Origin: DAOUAT01 sp964551735 | Lineage (GTDB): Bacteria; Chloroflexota; Anaerolineae; CG2-30-64-16 | Length of the DNA stretch: 64,000 bases | Direction of reading: 5' to 3' | Assembly (NCBI GenBank): GCA_964551735.1 | Contig: CAZKEF010000003.1 | Location: forward strand, 219,505-283,504 | Shown: piece after piece, positions 25,817 through 34,952 of the stretch | Position numbering within the stretch: the stretch's first letter is position 1 | Layout of the letters: each line of letters opens with the position of its first letter | Position numbers and translations under genes: made by a program | Notes under the pieces: generated by a model | Told to the model about the DNA's origin: nothing | Databases searched by the model: none | The model's input: the letters and a program-made list of their open reading frames with translations, nothing else

Positions 25817-26427
25817 TATGCGCGGGCCAGCTTGTGTGCCAGCCAATCGCCGATCCCGGAAAGGTCCTCCGTCGGCAGATAATGTCCTGCGTTGGCGTCG
25901 AACAACACCCGCGCCTGGCCCGGAAACTCATCGTCCCCCGCCCACAGCAGGGTGGCCAGGGGCAACCTCGGCAGCGCAGCGAAGCGATAGGCGGCATCTG
26001 CCAGGGCAAGGGGCGCGCCGCCCAGCGCCTGCGCTGCGCTTCGGAACCCCGCTAGGTCCGCGCCGAACCGTTGTGCCAGAAGCGCCTCAGCGTGTCCGGC
26101 AAATGCCTGGGCGTAGAACATGCCGTCCGGCAGCTCGCGAAACGCCAGCCACCGATCGGCCGGTGGCGCGCCGTCGGCACGCAGCAGGTAGTGGATCAGC
26201 ACGATGGCGATGGTGACGTGCGCCGGTTTGCCGGTAACCTGCACCATCGCCTCGCCTGCCGGGTGGGTCACCAGGTGCGGCCGGCCGAAGTAGGGGACCA
26301 GCACCCCCGCCGGCGTCAGTGTGCAGCCGGCTAACGCCGCGCACCGCGCCGGGTCGGCCGCGGCCCAATCCTCGCGGGCGCGGTCGTAAGCGATTTGGAA
26401 GCGACGGTTCGGATCGAGTTGGCTCAT
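25816..26427 (-). CDS. DUF3786-like protein
   Basis: 203 aa from the ATG at 26427, which overlaps the acyl-CoA dehydrogenase stop (ATGA). Features are an N-terminal LDPNRRFQIAYDRAREDWA and a middle PYFGRPHLVTHPAG followed by VTIAIVLIHYLLRADG. The segment WLAFRELPDGMFYAQAF and the C-terminal DEFPGQARVLFDANAGHYLPT complete the profile. I read this as the DUF3786 family of uncharacterised anaerobe proteins; the name is from memory of the motif pattern. Translational coupling suggests shared work with the dehydrogenase, but the reaction is unknown. Confidence 0.6.
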   Translation of the reverse strand: MSQLDPNRRFQIAYDRAREDWAAADPARCAALAGCTLTPAGVLVPYFGRPHLVTHPAGEAMVQVTGKPAHVTIAIVLIHYLLRADGAPPADRWLAFRELPDGMFYAQAFAGHAEALLAQRFGADLAGFRSAAQALGGAPLALADAAYRFAALPRLPLATLLWAGDDEFPGQARVLFDANAGHYLPTEDLSGIGDWLAHKLARA

Positions 26428-27635
26428 TGTCTCGGATTGGTGTACTCGTTCCCGATCAGCTCGCGGGCGATGATCATGCGCATGATGTTCATGCCGCCCT
26501 CGGCGCCGATAGAATAGGAGCGGACCCCGCGGATGCCCATCTCGATGGGGTACTCGGTGGTGTAGCCCATCGCGCCCAGCCAGTTCGCCACCTCGTTGAA
26601 GGTCTCGAATGCCATGATGGGCGCTCGCAGCTTGGCCATCGCGCCGAACAGGGCGACGTCCTTGTGTTTGAACGAGCCAGTGGCATACATCTCGTCGGCC
26701 ATCCACGCGGCCTTGTAGGTCAGCAGCCGGGCCGATTCGATGTCGGTGAAGCGTTCGGCCGCGGGGAAGTTGATGCCCTGGTACGCGGCCAGCGGCTTGC
26801 CGAACGATTTGCGCTGTCGGATATACTCGACGCCCATCTGCAGGGCGGTGTCGGCCGCGCCGCAGCACGTGGCGCCGATCAGCGCGCGGGCGTAGGTGTA
26901 GCCCTCCATGGCATAATAGAAGCCGCGGCCCGCCTCGCCGATGCGGTAGCGGTCCGCCAGCGGCATGTTCTCCATGTTAAATCCGCCGGTGGAGATGCCG
27001 GTGCGGCCCCAGTTATGGATCAGCGTCGTGGTGACGTGAGGGTTATCCTTGATGTTGACGGCGAAGAAGGTGAAGCCCCTGTGGCCGGCTTCCGGGTCGG
27101 AGCGCACCAGCGTCATATACGCGCCGCCCATGCGCAGCGACTCGGTGATGCCGCTGATGTAGAGCTTCTCGCCGTTGAGCACCCAGTTGCCGTCGGCGGC
27201 CCGCTCGGCGCGGGAACGGGTGACACCTTCGATATCGGAGCCGCCGCCCGGTTCGGTGGACGCGATGCCCAGGAAGTTCTTGCCTGCGGTCACGCCGGGG
27301 AGGATCTCTGCTTTGAGCGCCTCGCTGGCGTAGCGTTCGAAGACGAAGGCCCAACTGGCCTGCACCAGATACATCACCGGGATCGCCAGGCTGATGTCGG
27401 CGCGGCCGAGTTCCTCCGCGGCGATGGTGGCCATGGTCATGTTCATGCCCTGGCCGCCGTACTTCTCGGATACCGTGGGCGCCCACAGCCCCATGTCGGC
27501 CATCCCTTTGATGATTTCTTCGGGAATATGGTGGCCGCTGTCAATCTCGCGCACGCGTGGCGCGATCTTCTTCTGCGCAAAGTCACGTACGGCCTTGCGC
27601 CACATCTGTTGCTCTTCGGTCCAACCGAAATCCAT
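26424..27635 (-). CDS. Acyl-CoA dehydrogenase
   Basis: 403 aa, normal length, FAD-dependent and cytoplasmic. The N-terminus MDFGWTEEQQMWRKAVRDFA, the segment IASTEPGGGSDIEG (FAD and substrate loop), GKPLAAYQGI and the C-terminal SIGAEGGMNIMRMIIARELIG are family hallmarks. The usual glutamate base region near YSIGAEGG is present. The natural acyl-CoA chain cannot be told. The RBS AAGGAGGAAG precedes the ATG. No ETF genes are close, so the electron acceptor must be encoded elsewhere. Confidence 0.92.
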   Translation of the reverse strand: MDFGWTEEQQMWRKAVRDFAQKKIAPRVREIDSGHHIPEEIIKGMADMGLWAPTVSEKYGGQGMNMTMATIAAEELGRADISLAIPVMYLVQASWAFVFERYASEALKAEILPGVTAGKNFLGIASTEPGGGSDIEGVTRSRAERAADGNWVLNGEKLYISGITESLRMGGAYMTLVRSDPEAGHRGFTFFAVNIKDNPHVTTTLIHNWGRTGISTGGFNMENMPLADRYRIGEAGRGFYYAMEGYTYARALIGATCCGAADTALQMGVEYIRQRKSFGKPLAAYQGINFPAAERFTDIESARLLTYKAAWMADEMYATGSFKHKDVALFGAMAKLRAPIMAFETFNEVANWLGAMGYTTEYPIEMGIRGVRSYSIGAEGGMNIMRMIIARELIGNEYTNPRQ

Positions 27636-27659
27636 GACTTCCTCCTTGAAGTGGATGTG

Positions 27660-28073
27660 CTATTCTTGACGCTCCCTCACCAATGCCTCCACCAGGTCGC
27701 TGCTGGAGATGACCCCTGCCAGCTTGTGTTCTTCGATGACGATGGCGTTCTGGATGCCGACACGGGCCAGGAGCTGGGCGACGAAGGGTAGTCGCAGGTT
27801 GGGGTTGATCACGATCAGTGGCTTCACCATGATCTCAGCCACGCGTGTGCGGGTGGGCGAGAGAGACTTCGCCATCAGCCGGTAGACGATTTCTTGATAA
27901 GTCAAAATGCCGTAGGCGTCATCTTCGTCGGCCCGATCGACGATCGCAACCTGGCAAGTATGGCTACACATCGTCTCGACCGCCTCTTGCACCGTGGCGA
28001 TAGGCGACACGAGGGCGAAGTTGCGGTTCATCACATCTCGCGCACGGAGGGAGTAAATCTCGTGAGGCTGCAT
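27660..28073 (-). CDS. CBS-domain pair protein
   Basis: 137 aa made of two CBS domains: ARDVMNRNFALVSPIATVQE to AYGILTYQEIVYRL, and VAEIMVKPLIVINPNLRLPF to LAGVISSSDLVEAL. There is no fused enzyme. It starts 24 bp upstream of the acyl-CoA dehydrogenase ATG, on the same strand, so it may report energy state to that operon. Ligand binding is inferred from the family only. Confidence 0.82.
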   Translation of the reverse strand: MQPHEIYSLRARDVMNRNFALVSPIATVQEAVETMCSHTCQVAIVDRADEDDAYGILTYQEIVYRLMAKSLSPTRTRVAEIMVKPLIVINPNLRLPFVAQLLARVGIQNAIVIEEHKLAGVISSSDLVEALVRERQE

Positions 28074-28168
28074 GATCAGGCTCCTTTACCTACGTCGTGA
28101 TGCGCATGGCGCGTTGCTATCATGGGGCATTTTACCATAGATAGGGTGGAGTGACACAATGACGCGCA

Positions 28169-28966
28169 TCACGCGCTTCCCGGTCCCTGCCCGCCCCACC
28201 TGTAATCCTGGGCTGTGGTCAGGAAGCGGAACCCGTGTTTTTCAAGGATGGGCCGGCTCATGTCGCTGGCGTCAACCGTGAGGAAGCGGAACCCGCGCCG
28301 CCGGGCTTCGCGGGCACGCACGGCCAGGAGTGCCGTATAGAGGCCGCGGCCGCGATAGGCGGCCAGGGTCGAGCCGCCCCACAGGCTGGCGAATTGAGTG
28401 CCCGGATGGAAGCGGACCCAGGCCGTGCTGGCAGGCGCCCCATCGGCATAAGCCAGGTACAGGCCGAAGTTCTCCCCGGCGTGCTGGAGCTCATCCACCA
28501 ATTGCGCCCCCAGCCACTCGAAGCGCTCGCCCCACACGGCATCCTGGATCGCGACGACCTCAGCGACCTGTGTCGGATCAGTCACGCGCCGGATATCATG
28601 GGTGCTCGGCTGCCATAGGGCTGCAGGCGCGTCGGCCAGGTCGAGGACGACGACAGACTCCACTTCCTGCGGGCTGAAGCCGTGGCTGGTCAGACGCTGG
28701 CCGAGGTCGGGCGGCATATCATGGCCGTAGAGCTTCCACCCGCAAGCAATCTGCAGGCCGCCGAAGAAAACGATCTGGTCTGCGATGGCCTGGTCGGCCG
28801 TATCAGCATCGAGATCCGAATAAAGGACATAGCCGTTACCGCCGAAGCCCGGCAGGGGAATTTGGCGCACGACGTGGGGTGTAGGGTCGCGTCGGGAACC
28901 GTAGAATTCGATGGCGCGGCGTTGCTGGCTATCGAACAGGGTCAGGAGTTCAGCTCTATCAAGCAT
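28169..28966 (-). CDS. GNAT-family N-acetyltransferase
   Basis: 265 aa with a C-terminal GNAT fold. The acetyl-CoA loop is seen as STLAAYRGRGLYTALLAVRA near residue 205-225, followed by VDASDMSRPILEKHGF. The N-terminal 130 residues (TLFDSQQRRAIEFYGSRRDP) form a second GNAT-like or accessory half. Substrate is unknown. It lies 18 bp upstream-adjacent to the serine-protease lipoprotein gene's stop, and all of these genes run on the minus strand. Confidence 0.78.
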   Translation of the reverse strand: MLDRAELLTLFDSQQRRAIEFYGSRRDPTPHVVRQIPLPGFGGNGYVLYSDLDADTADQAIADQIVFFGGLQIACGWKLYGHDMPPDLGQRLTSHGFSPQEVESVVVLDLADAPAALWQPSTHDIRRVTDPTQVAEVVAIQDAVWGERFEWLGAQLVDELQHAGENFGLYLAYADGAPASTAWVRFHPGTQFASLWGGSTLAAYRGRGLYTALLAVRAREARRRGFRFLTVDASDMSRPILEKHGFRFLTTAQDYRWGGQGPGSA

Positions 28967-28984
28967 AGGTTACCTTGCATCGGC

Positions 28985-30919
28985 TCAGTCGGACCCTGGT
29001 AAGAAAACAAAAGTCTTAAGCGCCTGGTTAATCAGCGGCGTCAGGTCACGGTGGCGTTCTGGGGTGGCGCTGAAGCGGATGTGATAAGCTTCGCGACTAT
29101 CCGGGGTAAAGATGAACTCGGACGACTTACGCTGCCCGCTCAAGTCGCTGTAGACTAACACCTCACCGAACTGACCCGCGTCTGTTTGCAGGCGCCAACG
29201 GGTTTCCAATTGGAAGTCGTGCTGCTGCGCTCGATAATCGGCGATCACGACATTCACGTAATCGCCCAGGGTCAGATCGCCCAGGCCCAAGGACGGGATG
29301 TCGGCCGTGCTGATATGAAGCGCAGCGCCGCCAGGTTCGATGAGCAGCGCGGCATCGAAGTCAGTCGTGGCGCGGTGCTCCCATTCTGACGGCAGGTGCA
29401 TGGCGAACCGTTCGTACGGGTCCACATACATGTCCGAGTCCGCATCTTCCAGCTCCGGTGGGGGAGCAGCGATCGTCGGGGCGCGGGTGGCTGCCATTGC
29501 ATCCTGCTCGGCGGTGACATCCTGCACCGTGAGGATGTAGCCGCCGGTATCGGGGTCGAGCATGAAAGAGCCACCCTCTTTACGGACAATGACAAAGTAG
29601 ACGCCGTCTGCCGGGGCCTGGTAGACGAGCTGCGCAACGTCGTCATAGAGGCCGCCTCCGCTATCGCTATCGAAAGCGATGGCGTCTTCGGGCGCATCGG
29701 GGTAGTCAATCACCAGTGCCGGATTGATGGCGAGGGAGTCGGCGCGTGCCTCGATGCGCTGGCCTGCCTTCAGTGCGAGCAGGAAAACATCGCTGTCCAG
29801 CGGGTGGTCAATGCTGCCGGCTACCGTCTGCCCGGGCTCAAGATTTCGCGCATCGTCCGGGTCAGGGAAGAGGCGCAGCGGCGCAGTGCTGCTCACCACC
29901 ACGGTGATCGGCCCGTCGGCCAGGGGGGCGAGGGCGAGTAGGAATGGGCCTTCGGCGTCCCACCGCACCTGCCAGTTAAGCGTACTTCCGTCGCTGTTGT
30001 CGCCTGTTTCGTATAAGCTGCCGGCAAAGTCGAACAGCACAGCCTCGAAGTCGTCTGTGCCGGATAGTTCCAGGGTTACATCGTCGCCGGATTTGCCCGG
30101 GATCTCGAAGATACGAGCATCGTGTCGGTGCGCCAGCACGACCTCAAATTGGGTTTGTGGCGTATCCTTCGGCAGCCGGCGCGGCCCGAGGCCGTCGATG
30201 TCCTGGCCGGCAATAAGCGCTTCGACCCGTGGCATCACGTCAACAATCGAAGCCGCCAGTGCGAACTGGGAGATGGAGGGCCAGCCCAGGCCCGACATGC
30301 CCAGCACCTCACCGTGCGCCGATGCCAGCACGCCGCCGCTCTGGCCTCCCAAGATCAGCGCATCCGATTGCAGGTAGGTGAAGGCGATGGCCGCCCATTC
30401 GCGGCGCCGCGACAGCACCCCGCGGGTGATGGTGGGTTGGGGGAAGGTTTCCAGTTCCTCCGGGTAGCCGATCAGGTATGTTTCGCTGCCCATGGGCAAC
30501 CGTTCGTCTGCGGCCAGCGGCAGGGATGGTAAGGAGGTGGCCAGGGGGCCGATGACCGCGATATCAGCCATTAGGTCCCAGTTCAGCACCGTCGCGTCGG
30601 CAAATTCGCTGCCGTCGGGAAAGACGACCCGCACCGTTGAGTACGGGTAGACCACATGCGCGTTGGTCAGCAGGTAGCTACCCTCGATTAGGAACCCGCT
30701 GCCCGTACCGGCCGGTGTTTCGATGAACGCGACCGAGGGCGCGATGTGCGCGAATACTTCGGCCGGGCTCAACGGCCCTGCAGGGATCGGCAAGCGGGTG
30801 GTTGGCGTCTCACCTCCCGGCAAGGGGACGCAGGCGGCCAGGACGAGCGCCACCAGGGCGCCAATAGTTGCGATGGTGAGTTTGAAGCGCACTGCTAATC
30901 TCCTTCGGGGTTGCATCAT
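28985..30919 (-). CDS. Trypsin-like serine protease lipoprotein
   Basis: 644 aa. The lipobox LAAC at residues 27-30 predicts lipid anchoring at C30. The S1 protease domain has H88 (LLTNAHVV), D119 (LMADIAVIG) and S194 (LGGQSGGVL), an HtrA-like arrangement. No PDZ domain is seen. Downstream are pre-peptidase C-terminal-like beta domains, two units with GDNSDGSTLNWQV and DSDSGGGLYDDVAQLVYQAP. A C-terminal region follows with YVDPYERFAMHLPSEWEHRA. The start overlaps the stop of the M50B-like gene (ATGATGA), so the two proteins are made together. Confidence 0.87.
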   Translation of the reverse strand: MMQPRRRLAVRFKLTIATIGALVALVLAACVPLPGGETPTTRLPIPAGPLSPAEVFAHIAPSVAFIETPAGTGSGFLIEGSYLLTNAHVVYPYSTVRVVFPDGSEFADATVLNWDLMADIAVIGPLATSLPSLPLAADERLPMGSETYLIGYPEELETFPQPTITRGVLSRRREWAAIAFTYLQSDALILGGQSGGVLASAHGEVLGMSGLGWPSISQFALAASIVDVMPRVEALIAGQDIDGLGPRRLPKDTPQTQFEVVLAHRHDARIFEIPGKSGDDVTLELSGTDDFEAVLFDFAGSLYETGDNSDGSTLNWQVRWDAEGPFLLALAPLADGPITVVVSSTAPLRLFPDPDDARNLEPGQTVAGSIDHPLDSDVFLLALKAGQRIEARADSLAINPALVIDYPDAPEDAIAFDSDSGGGLYDDVAQLVYQAPADGVYFVIVRKEGGSFMLDPDTGGYILTVQDVTAEQDAMAATRAPTIAAPPPELEDADSDMYVDPYERFAMHLPSEWEHRATTDFDAALLIEPGGAALHISTADIPSLGLGDLTLGDYVNVVIADYRAQQHDFQLETRWRLQTDAGQFGEVLVYSDLSGQRKSSEFIFTPDSREAYHIRFSATPERHRDLTPLINQALKTFVFLPGSD

Positions 30920-31623
30920 AGGCGAATCCGGCTGGTCACGGGCTCCAGCAACGCCCAGAACTTGCGTAGCCAGTCGAGTGCGATCCGGTAATAGGCCGGG
31001 CTTTCCATGATGCTGCGCCGAAAGTAGTTGAGGAGGCCGGTCAGGTCTTGCAGGACCACCGCGAGAATGACGACGATAAAGATCACATTCGCCAGGATGA
31101 TGATTGCCAACGACAAGCTGTAGCCAACCGTTTTCAGGTCCTTCTGTGGACGTTGCAAGGTGTATGTTAGCTCGATGATGTGCAGCATAAATGTGAAGCC
31201 AATCAGGACATCCAGGATCATCGGCTGAAAGTTCGGCAACACGGCCCGAACTACCAACACGGGCAATGTCAGGATGGGCAAGATGTAGGGCGCCAGGTAG
31301 ATCAGGTATGTCGGGTATTTGACATAAGTAACTGAATCCTTGTTCGCGTGGGCCTCGATACCGGTAACCTCATGCCCAAGGATCAGGGCGATCAGGGCAT
31401 GTTTCCCTTCATGGCTCATTGCCTCCAACAGACGAAGCACCTGCTCGTTGAAGAGCAGCGCAATGACAAAGGCAGAGATTGCGCCCAGCCCGGCCCACAT
31501 GAGCGGCGCGATGCCCGGAATAGCGCGGATGAAACGGACGCTCTCGCGTAGAAACGAGTAGCCTGCCGGCAACAATAAGAGGACCACAAGCAGTCTGAGC
31601 AGCCAGCTAACGAGCCGCCCCAT
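30916..31623 (-). CDS. M50B-like membrane metallopeptidase (putative)
   Basis: 235 aa with about 6 hydrophobic spans. H71-E-G-K-H75 (AMSHEGKHALIALILGHEV) is an HExxH zinc motif next to a membrane helix, arranged as in M50B peptidases (HELGHALAALLxGG). A second possible metal-ligand region is MLHIIELTYTL. Translational overlap with a periplasm-side serine protease suggests a site-1/site-2-type proteolytic pair, which is inference. The C-terminal tail is soluble and basic. Confidence 0.55.
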   Translation of the reverse strand: MGRLVSWLLRLLVVLLLLPAGYSFLRESVRFIRAIPGIAPLMWAGLGAISAFVIALLFNEQVLRLLEAMSHEGKHALIALILGHEVTGIEAHANKDSVTYVKYPTYLIYLAPYILPILTLPVLVVRAVLPNFQPMILDVLIGFTFMLHIIELTYTLQRPQKDLKTVGYSLSLAIIILANVIFIVVILAVVLQDLTGLLNYFRRSIMESPAYYRIALDWLRKFWALLEPVTSRIRL

Positions 31624-31744
31624 GGTTCATGCACCTCGTCTTTGCGCGTCAAATGGAGAGCTGTTTAGCGAACCCAGATGCGATTGTACATCGAAATGGA
31701 CGGAAAGACCAACGTGGTGAGGGGAGGTTGGGGTTTTGTCGGTC

Positions 31745-32227
31745 TCAGCCTGCGATCGCCGCGAGCCGGCCGCACGCCACGCGGATCAGGTCGGCCGCGG
31801 CCAGCTCTAGCCCGGCCAGGGGATCGCCGCTGCTGATGTTGCAGCGCGTCAGCCGGGCAATTGCAGCATCGAAGAGCACCGGCACATTGTCAGGCAGGCC
31901 GATGGGGGACACCGCGCCCATCACGCAGCCGGTGACAGTCAGGATTTCCTCGGGGCTGGCGAAATGGAGGCGCCGCCACCCTTGACCTAAATACGCCTGC
32001 AGCGCCTTCGGATCAACCCGCGCTGCGCCGGGCACGCAGGCCATCACATAGCGGCCGCCCCGACCCGCCTCACGCAGCAGCACGGACTTCACCATCTCCG
32101 CCAGCACCACCCCGCGCTGCGCCGCGGCCGCCTCCACCGTGAAGACCGGCTCGGTGTGGTGCAGCCAGCGGTACGGGATGCCGGCGGCGTCCAGGATGTC
32201 GGTGATGCGGGTGCGGACGACTGTCAT
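31745..32227 (-). CDS. YbaK/EbsC-family aminoacyl-tRNA deacylase
   Basis: 160 aa from the ATG at 32227 (a GTG five codons earlier is possible). The YbaK fold is seen as GIPYRWLHHTEPVFTVEAAA, then VLAEMVKSVLLREAG with the conserved lysine, DPKALQAYLGQGWRRLHFAS, and GAVSPIGLPDNVPVLFD (the GxxxP signature). The family hydrolyses mischarged tRNA such as Cys-tRNA(Pro) or Ala-tRNA(Pro). Which one cannot be told here. It is a lone gene without an attached prolyl-tRNA synthetase. Confidence 0.85.
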   Translation of the reverse strand: MTVVRTRITDILDAAGIPYRWLHHTEPVFTVEAAAAQRGVVLAEMVKSVLLREAGRGGRYVMACVPGAARVDPKALQAYLGQGWRRLHFASPEEILTVTGCVMGAVSPIGLPDNVPVLFDAAIARLTRCNISSGDPLAGLELAAADLIRVACGRLAAIAG

Positions 32228-32265
32228 TCGAAGCTCTATCACGCGCAGGTGCGTCGCACCTGGGG

Positions 32266-32359
32266 AGGGGCAGGCTTACCTGTTCAGAGCGTTGCCGCCA
32301 CATGCAGCCGGCGGCGTCATCATGGCAGGCTTGCCTTTAACATGGAGAAACCTGCCCCT
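32266..32359. repeat. Inverted-repeat element AGGGGCAGG / CCTGCCCCT
   Basis: Perfect 9-bp arms at 32266-32274 and 32351-32359 enclose GGCAGGCTT words and a GCCGGCGGC core. A separate AGGTGCG-T-CGCACCT hairpin lies just outside. It fills the gap after metF and resembles a short non-coding dispersed element. Confidence 0.5.
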
Positions 32360-32365
32360 ACGGTG

Positions 32366-33346
32366 TCACACCACCGGCCGCGGGTACAGACCGAGCTCCT
32401 TGACGATCTGCGGCACGGCTGCGGGCCAGTTGACGGCCATGACGTGCAGGCCGGCCACGCCTTCGATCTCGCGCACCTGCCGCGCGATCTCCAGGCAGAT
32501 GTCTAACCCGGCCTTTGCCTGATCCTCTTTCGAGAGCCCGTCCAGCCGCTTCAGCACCCAATCGGGCACATCCATACCGGCGACTTCGTTCTTCATGTAT
32601 TCGGCCACTTTGAGTGAGCGGGTGGGGCCGACGCCGGCCAGGATCGCGATCTTCTCGTGCAGGCCCAGGTCAACCACGCGCTTCATGAACTCGCGGAAGC
32701 GATCCACGTTGAAGATGAGCTGGGTCTGGATGAACTGCGCGCCGGCCACGACCTTCTTCGCCAGGCGATAGGGCCGATACTCGTAGGGCGGCGCGAACGG
32801 GTTCTCCACCGCGCCGATGAAGAAGTCGGGCGCGATCTTGGGGATCTGCTTGCCGTTCTCGAACACCTGGTTATTCCGCATCATGCGCGCCATGCGGATC
32901 AGGTTCATGGAATCAATGTCGTATACTGCCTTGCACTGCGGGTGATCGCCCCAGATGGGATGGTCGCCCGACAGGCAGAGGATGGTGTTGATGCCGAACA
33001 CCGCGCCGCCCAACATGTCGCCCTGGATGCCCAGGCGGTTGCGGTCGCGGCAGGTGAATTGGATCACCGGCTCCATGCCCGCCTGCTTCAGCTTGATGCC
33101 CACGGCCAGGCTGGAGACATGCACCATCGCGGATTGGTTGTCGGTGACGTTGTACGCGTCGCCGTAGCCCTTCAGGGTGTTGATCTCGCGCTCGATGGCG
33201 GCGATGTTGGGGCCAACCGGCGGTGAGACCTCGACGCAGACGGCGAAATGGCCCGCGGCCAGCACCTTCGCCAGGTTGCTGCTCTCGCCTTTCAAGCCGG
33301 TTTGGATGGGCGCGGCCGGCGCCACAGGGGGTGTCGGCGCGTTCAT
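32366..33346 (-). CDS. metF: Methylenetetrahydrofolate reductase
   Basis: 326 aa from the ATG at 33346 (CAGGAGG upstream). It reduces 5,10-methylene-THF to 5-methyl-THF, the methyl donor for the corrinoid protein. Family motifs are FAVCVEVSPPVGPN, NVTDNQSAMVHVSS, PVIQFTCRDRNRLGIQ and IGAVENPFAPP. FIQTQLIFNVDRFREFM and the late AGVGPTRS complete the TIM barrel. It overlaps the metV stop by 4 bp, the bacterial acetogen MetVF arrangement. Confidence 0.93.
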   Translation of the reverse strand: MNAPTPPVAPAAPIQTGLKGESSNLAKVLAAGHFAVCVEVSPPVGPNIAAIEREINTLKGYGDAYNVTDNQSAMVHVSSLAVGIKLKQAGMEPVIQFTCRDRNRLGIQGDMLGGAVFGINTILCLSGDHPIWGDHPQCKAVYDIDSMNLIRMARMMRNNQVFENGKQIPKIAPDFFIGAVENPFAPPYEYRPYRLAKKVVAGAQFIQTQLIFNVDRFREFMKRVVDLGLHEKIAILAGVGPTRSLKVAEYMKNEVAGMDVPDWVLKRLDGLSKEDQAKAGLDICLEIARQVREIEGVAGLHVMAVNWPAAVPQIVKELGLYPRPVV

Positions 33347-33894
33347 CGGGCGACCTCCTGGCCTTGAGAAACCAGGTTTCTGAGCTCTTTGACCGCGCCG
33401 CCCGGCAGCGCCTCGTCGGCGTAGCGTATCGTCACATCCGTGCCGGTGGGCACCACATCCCGGCCCAGCGAGTACGTGACCCACGACGCCTGGCCCTCCA
33501 GTCGCCAGTCCACCGGCGGGTTCAGGCGCAGGATTTCGTGGGCGTAGGGGGTCTTCTGCGATCGTTCCACCGCCTTGACCCATACGCAATTGTTTTCAGG
33601 CTTGACCTCACACTTACCGTTCAGGCGTACACCGCCGCACGGTCCGTTGCGCAGGTGCTTGGGGCAGTTCATTGGACAGGTCATGCCGGTGTAGTGCAGC
33701 ACGCACTGCGCGCAGTCCTGGCAGTTGAACAGCAGTCCTTTCACCATTTCTTCGGGCACTTTTACCAGCTTCGACGAGCGCTCCATGCCCAGCTTGGCAA
33801 ACACCGGTCGGACGCGTTTCAGCGCCCACGCCGTCGCCTCCCAAGCCCAGACGAGGGGGGTGGGGCGGTCTTGCCAGAAATCTCTTAACGCCAT
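33343..33894 (-). CDS. metV: MetV, zinc/Fe-S-type partner of methylene-THF reductase
   Basis: 183 aa. It is the MTHFR C-terminal zinc-binding domain family. A cysteine-rich core has CQDCAQC, then TCPMNCP, GPCGG and GKCEV, followed by ENNCVW. In acetogens MetV is needed for MetF activity. The coupled overlap with metF supports a MetFV complex. It is preceded by AAGGA. Electron source is unknown; the adjacent redox genes are candidates. Confidence 0.88.
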   Translation of the reverse strand: MALRDFWQDRPTPLVWAWEATAWALKRVRPVFAKLGMERSSKLVKVPEEMVKGLLFNCQDCAQCVLHYTGMTCPMNCPKHLRNGPCGGVRLNGKCEVKPENNCVWVKAVERSQKTPYAHEILRLNPPVDWRLEGQASWVTYSLGRDVVPTGTDVTIRYADEALPGGAVKELRNLVSQGQEVAR

Positions 33895-33968
33895 AGTAAA
33901 CGTCCTTTTCCATCAAAGTATTGCGTACTGCGGTGTGCAAGTATGTAGTACGCAGTATGCAGTACGTC

Positions 33969-34853
33969 CTACGCTATCCCGTGCTGCAACTTAAACGCCC
34001 TTACCGTATTCGTCAACAGCATCGCGATGGTCATCGGCCCGACGCCGCCGGGAACTGGGGTGATGTAGCCCGCGACCTCAGCCGCCTCCTTGAACGCGAC
34101 ATCACCGACCAGGCGGAAGCCGCTCTTTTTGCTGGCGTCGTCAATGCGGTTGATGCCGACATCAATCACGGCTGCGCCCGGCTTGAGCCACTCGCCCTTC
34201 ACGTATTCCGGCCGGCCGATGGCAGCCACCACGATGTCCGCCCGGCGCACCTTCTCCGGCAGGTCCTTGGTGCGGCTGTGGCAAGTGGTTACCGTGGCAT
34301 CCGCGTTTTGCAGCAGCGCGGCTACCGGCACGCCCACGATGTTGCTGCGGCCCACCACCACCGCGTCCTTGCCCGCGATGGTGATGCCGGAGCGCACCAG
34401 CAGCTCGATGCAGCCAGCCGGCGTGCAGGGGATGAACTGCGGTGTACGGCCCTTCATCACCAGTTGGCCGATGTTCATGGGGTGGAAGCCGTCCACGTCC
34501 TTGTCCAGGCTGATCAGGTCCAGCACGGCCTGCTCGTTCAGTCCCTTGGGCAGCGGCAACTGCACCAGGATGCCGTTCACAGCCGGGTCAGCGTTCAGCG
34601 CCCGCACCAGGTCTTCTACCTCGGCCTGCGTGGCTGTGGCCGGCAGCCGGTGGGTCACCGAGCCCATGCCGGCCTCTTCGCACGCCTTGCCCTTGGCGCC
34701 GACGTAGGTCTGCGAGGCGGGATTGTCGCCCACCAGCACGGCGGCCAGGGTCGGGGCGTGTCCGGTCAACGCTTTGAGGCGCGCGGTTTCTTCAGCGGCC
34801 TCTCGGCGCACTGCTTCGGCAATCGCTTTGCCGTCAATCAACTGAGCTGTCAT
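33969..34853 (-). CDS. folD: Bifunctional methylene-THF dehydrogenase / methenyl-THF cyclohydrolase
   Basis: 294 aa, normal length. It interconverts formyl-, methenyl- and methylene-THF in the methyl branch. Motifs are SQTYVGAKGKACEEAG with the catalytic lysine, VQLPLPKGLNEQAVL, DVDGFHPMNIGQL, VVGRSNIVGVPVAALL (dinucleotide loop) and YITPVPGGVGPMTIAML. It sits upstream of metVF on the same strand, matching the pathway order. Formyl-THF synthetase is not in the window. Confidence 0.96.
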   Translation of the reverse strand: MTAQLIDGKAIAEAVRREAAEETARLKALTGHAPTLAAVLVGDNPASQTYVGAKGKACEEAGMGSVTHRLPATATQAEVEDLVRALNADPAVNGILVQLPLPKGLNEQAVLDLISLDKDVDGFHPMNIGQLVMKGRTPQFIPCTPAGCIELLVRSGITIAGKDAVVVGRSNIVGVPVAALLQNADATVTTCHSRTKDLPEKVRRADIVVAAIGRPEYVKGEWLKPGAAVIDVGINRIDDASKKSGFRLVGDVAFKEAAEVAGYITPVPGGVGPMTIAMLLTNTVRAFKLQHGIA

Positions 34854-34952
34854 GGATTGCTCCTTATAATGATGAATAGCGGGATTCGTGGCTGACGAAT
34901 GACGGCTGACGAACGACGAAGATGCCCTTCGGTCTTCGTCATCGGTCCTTCG

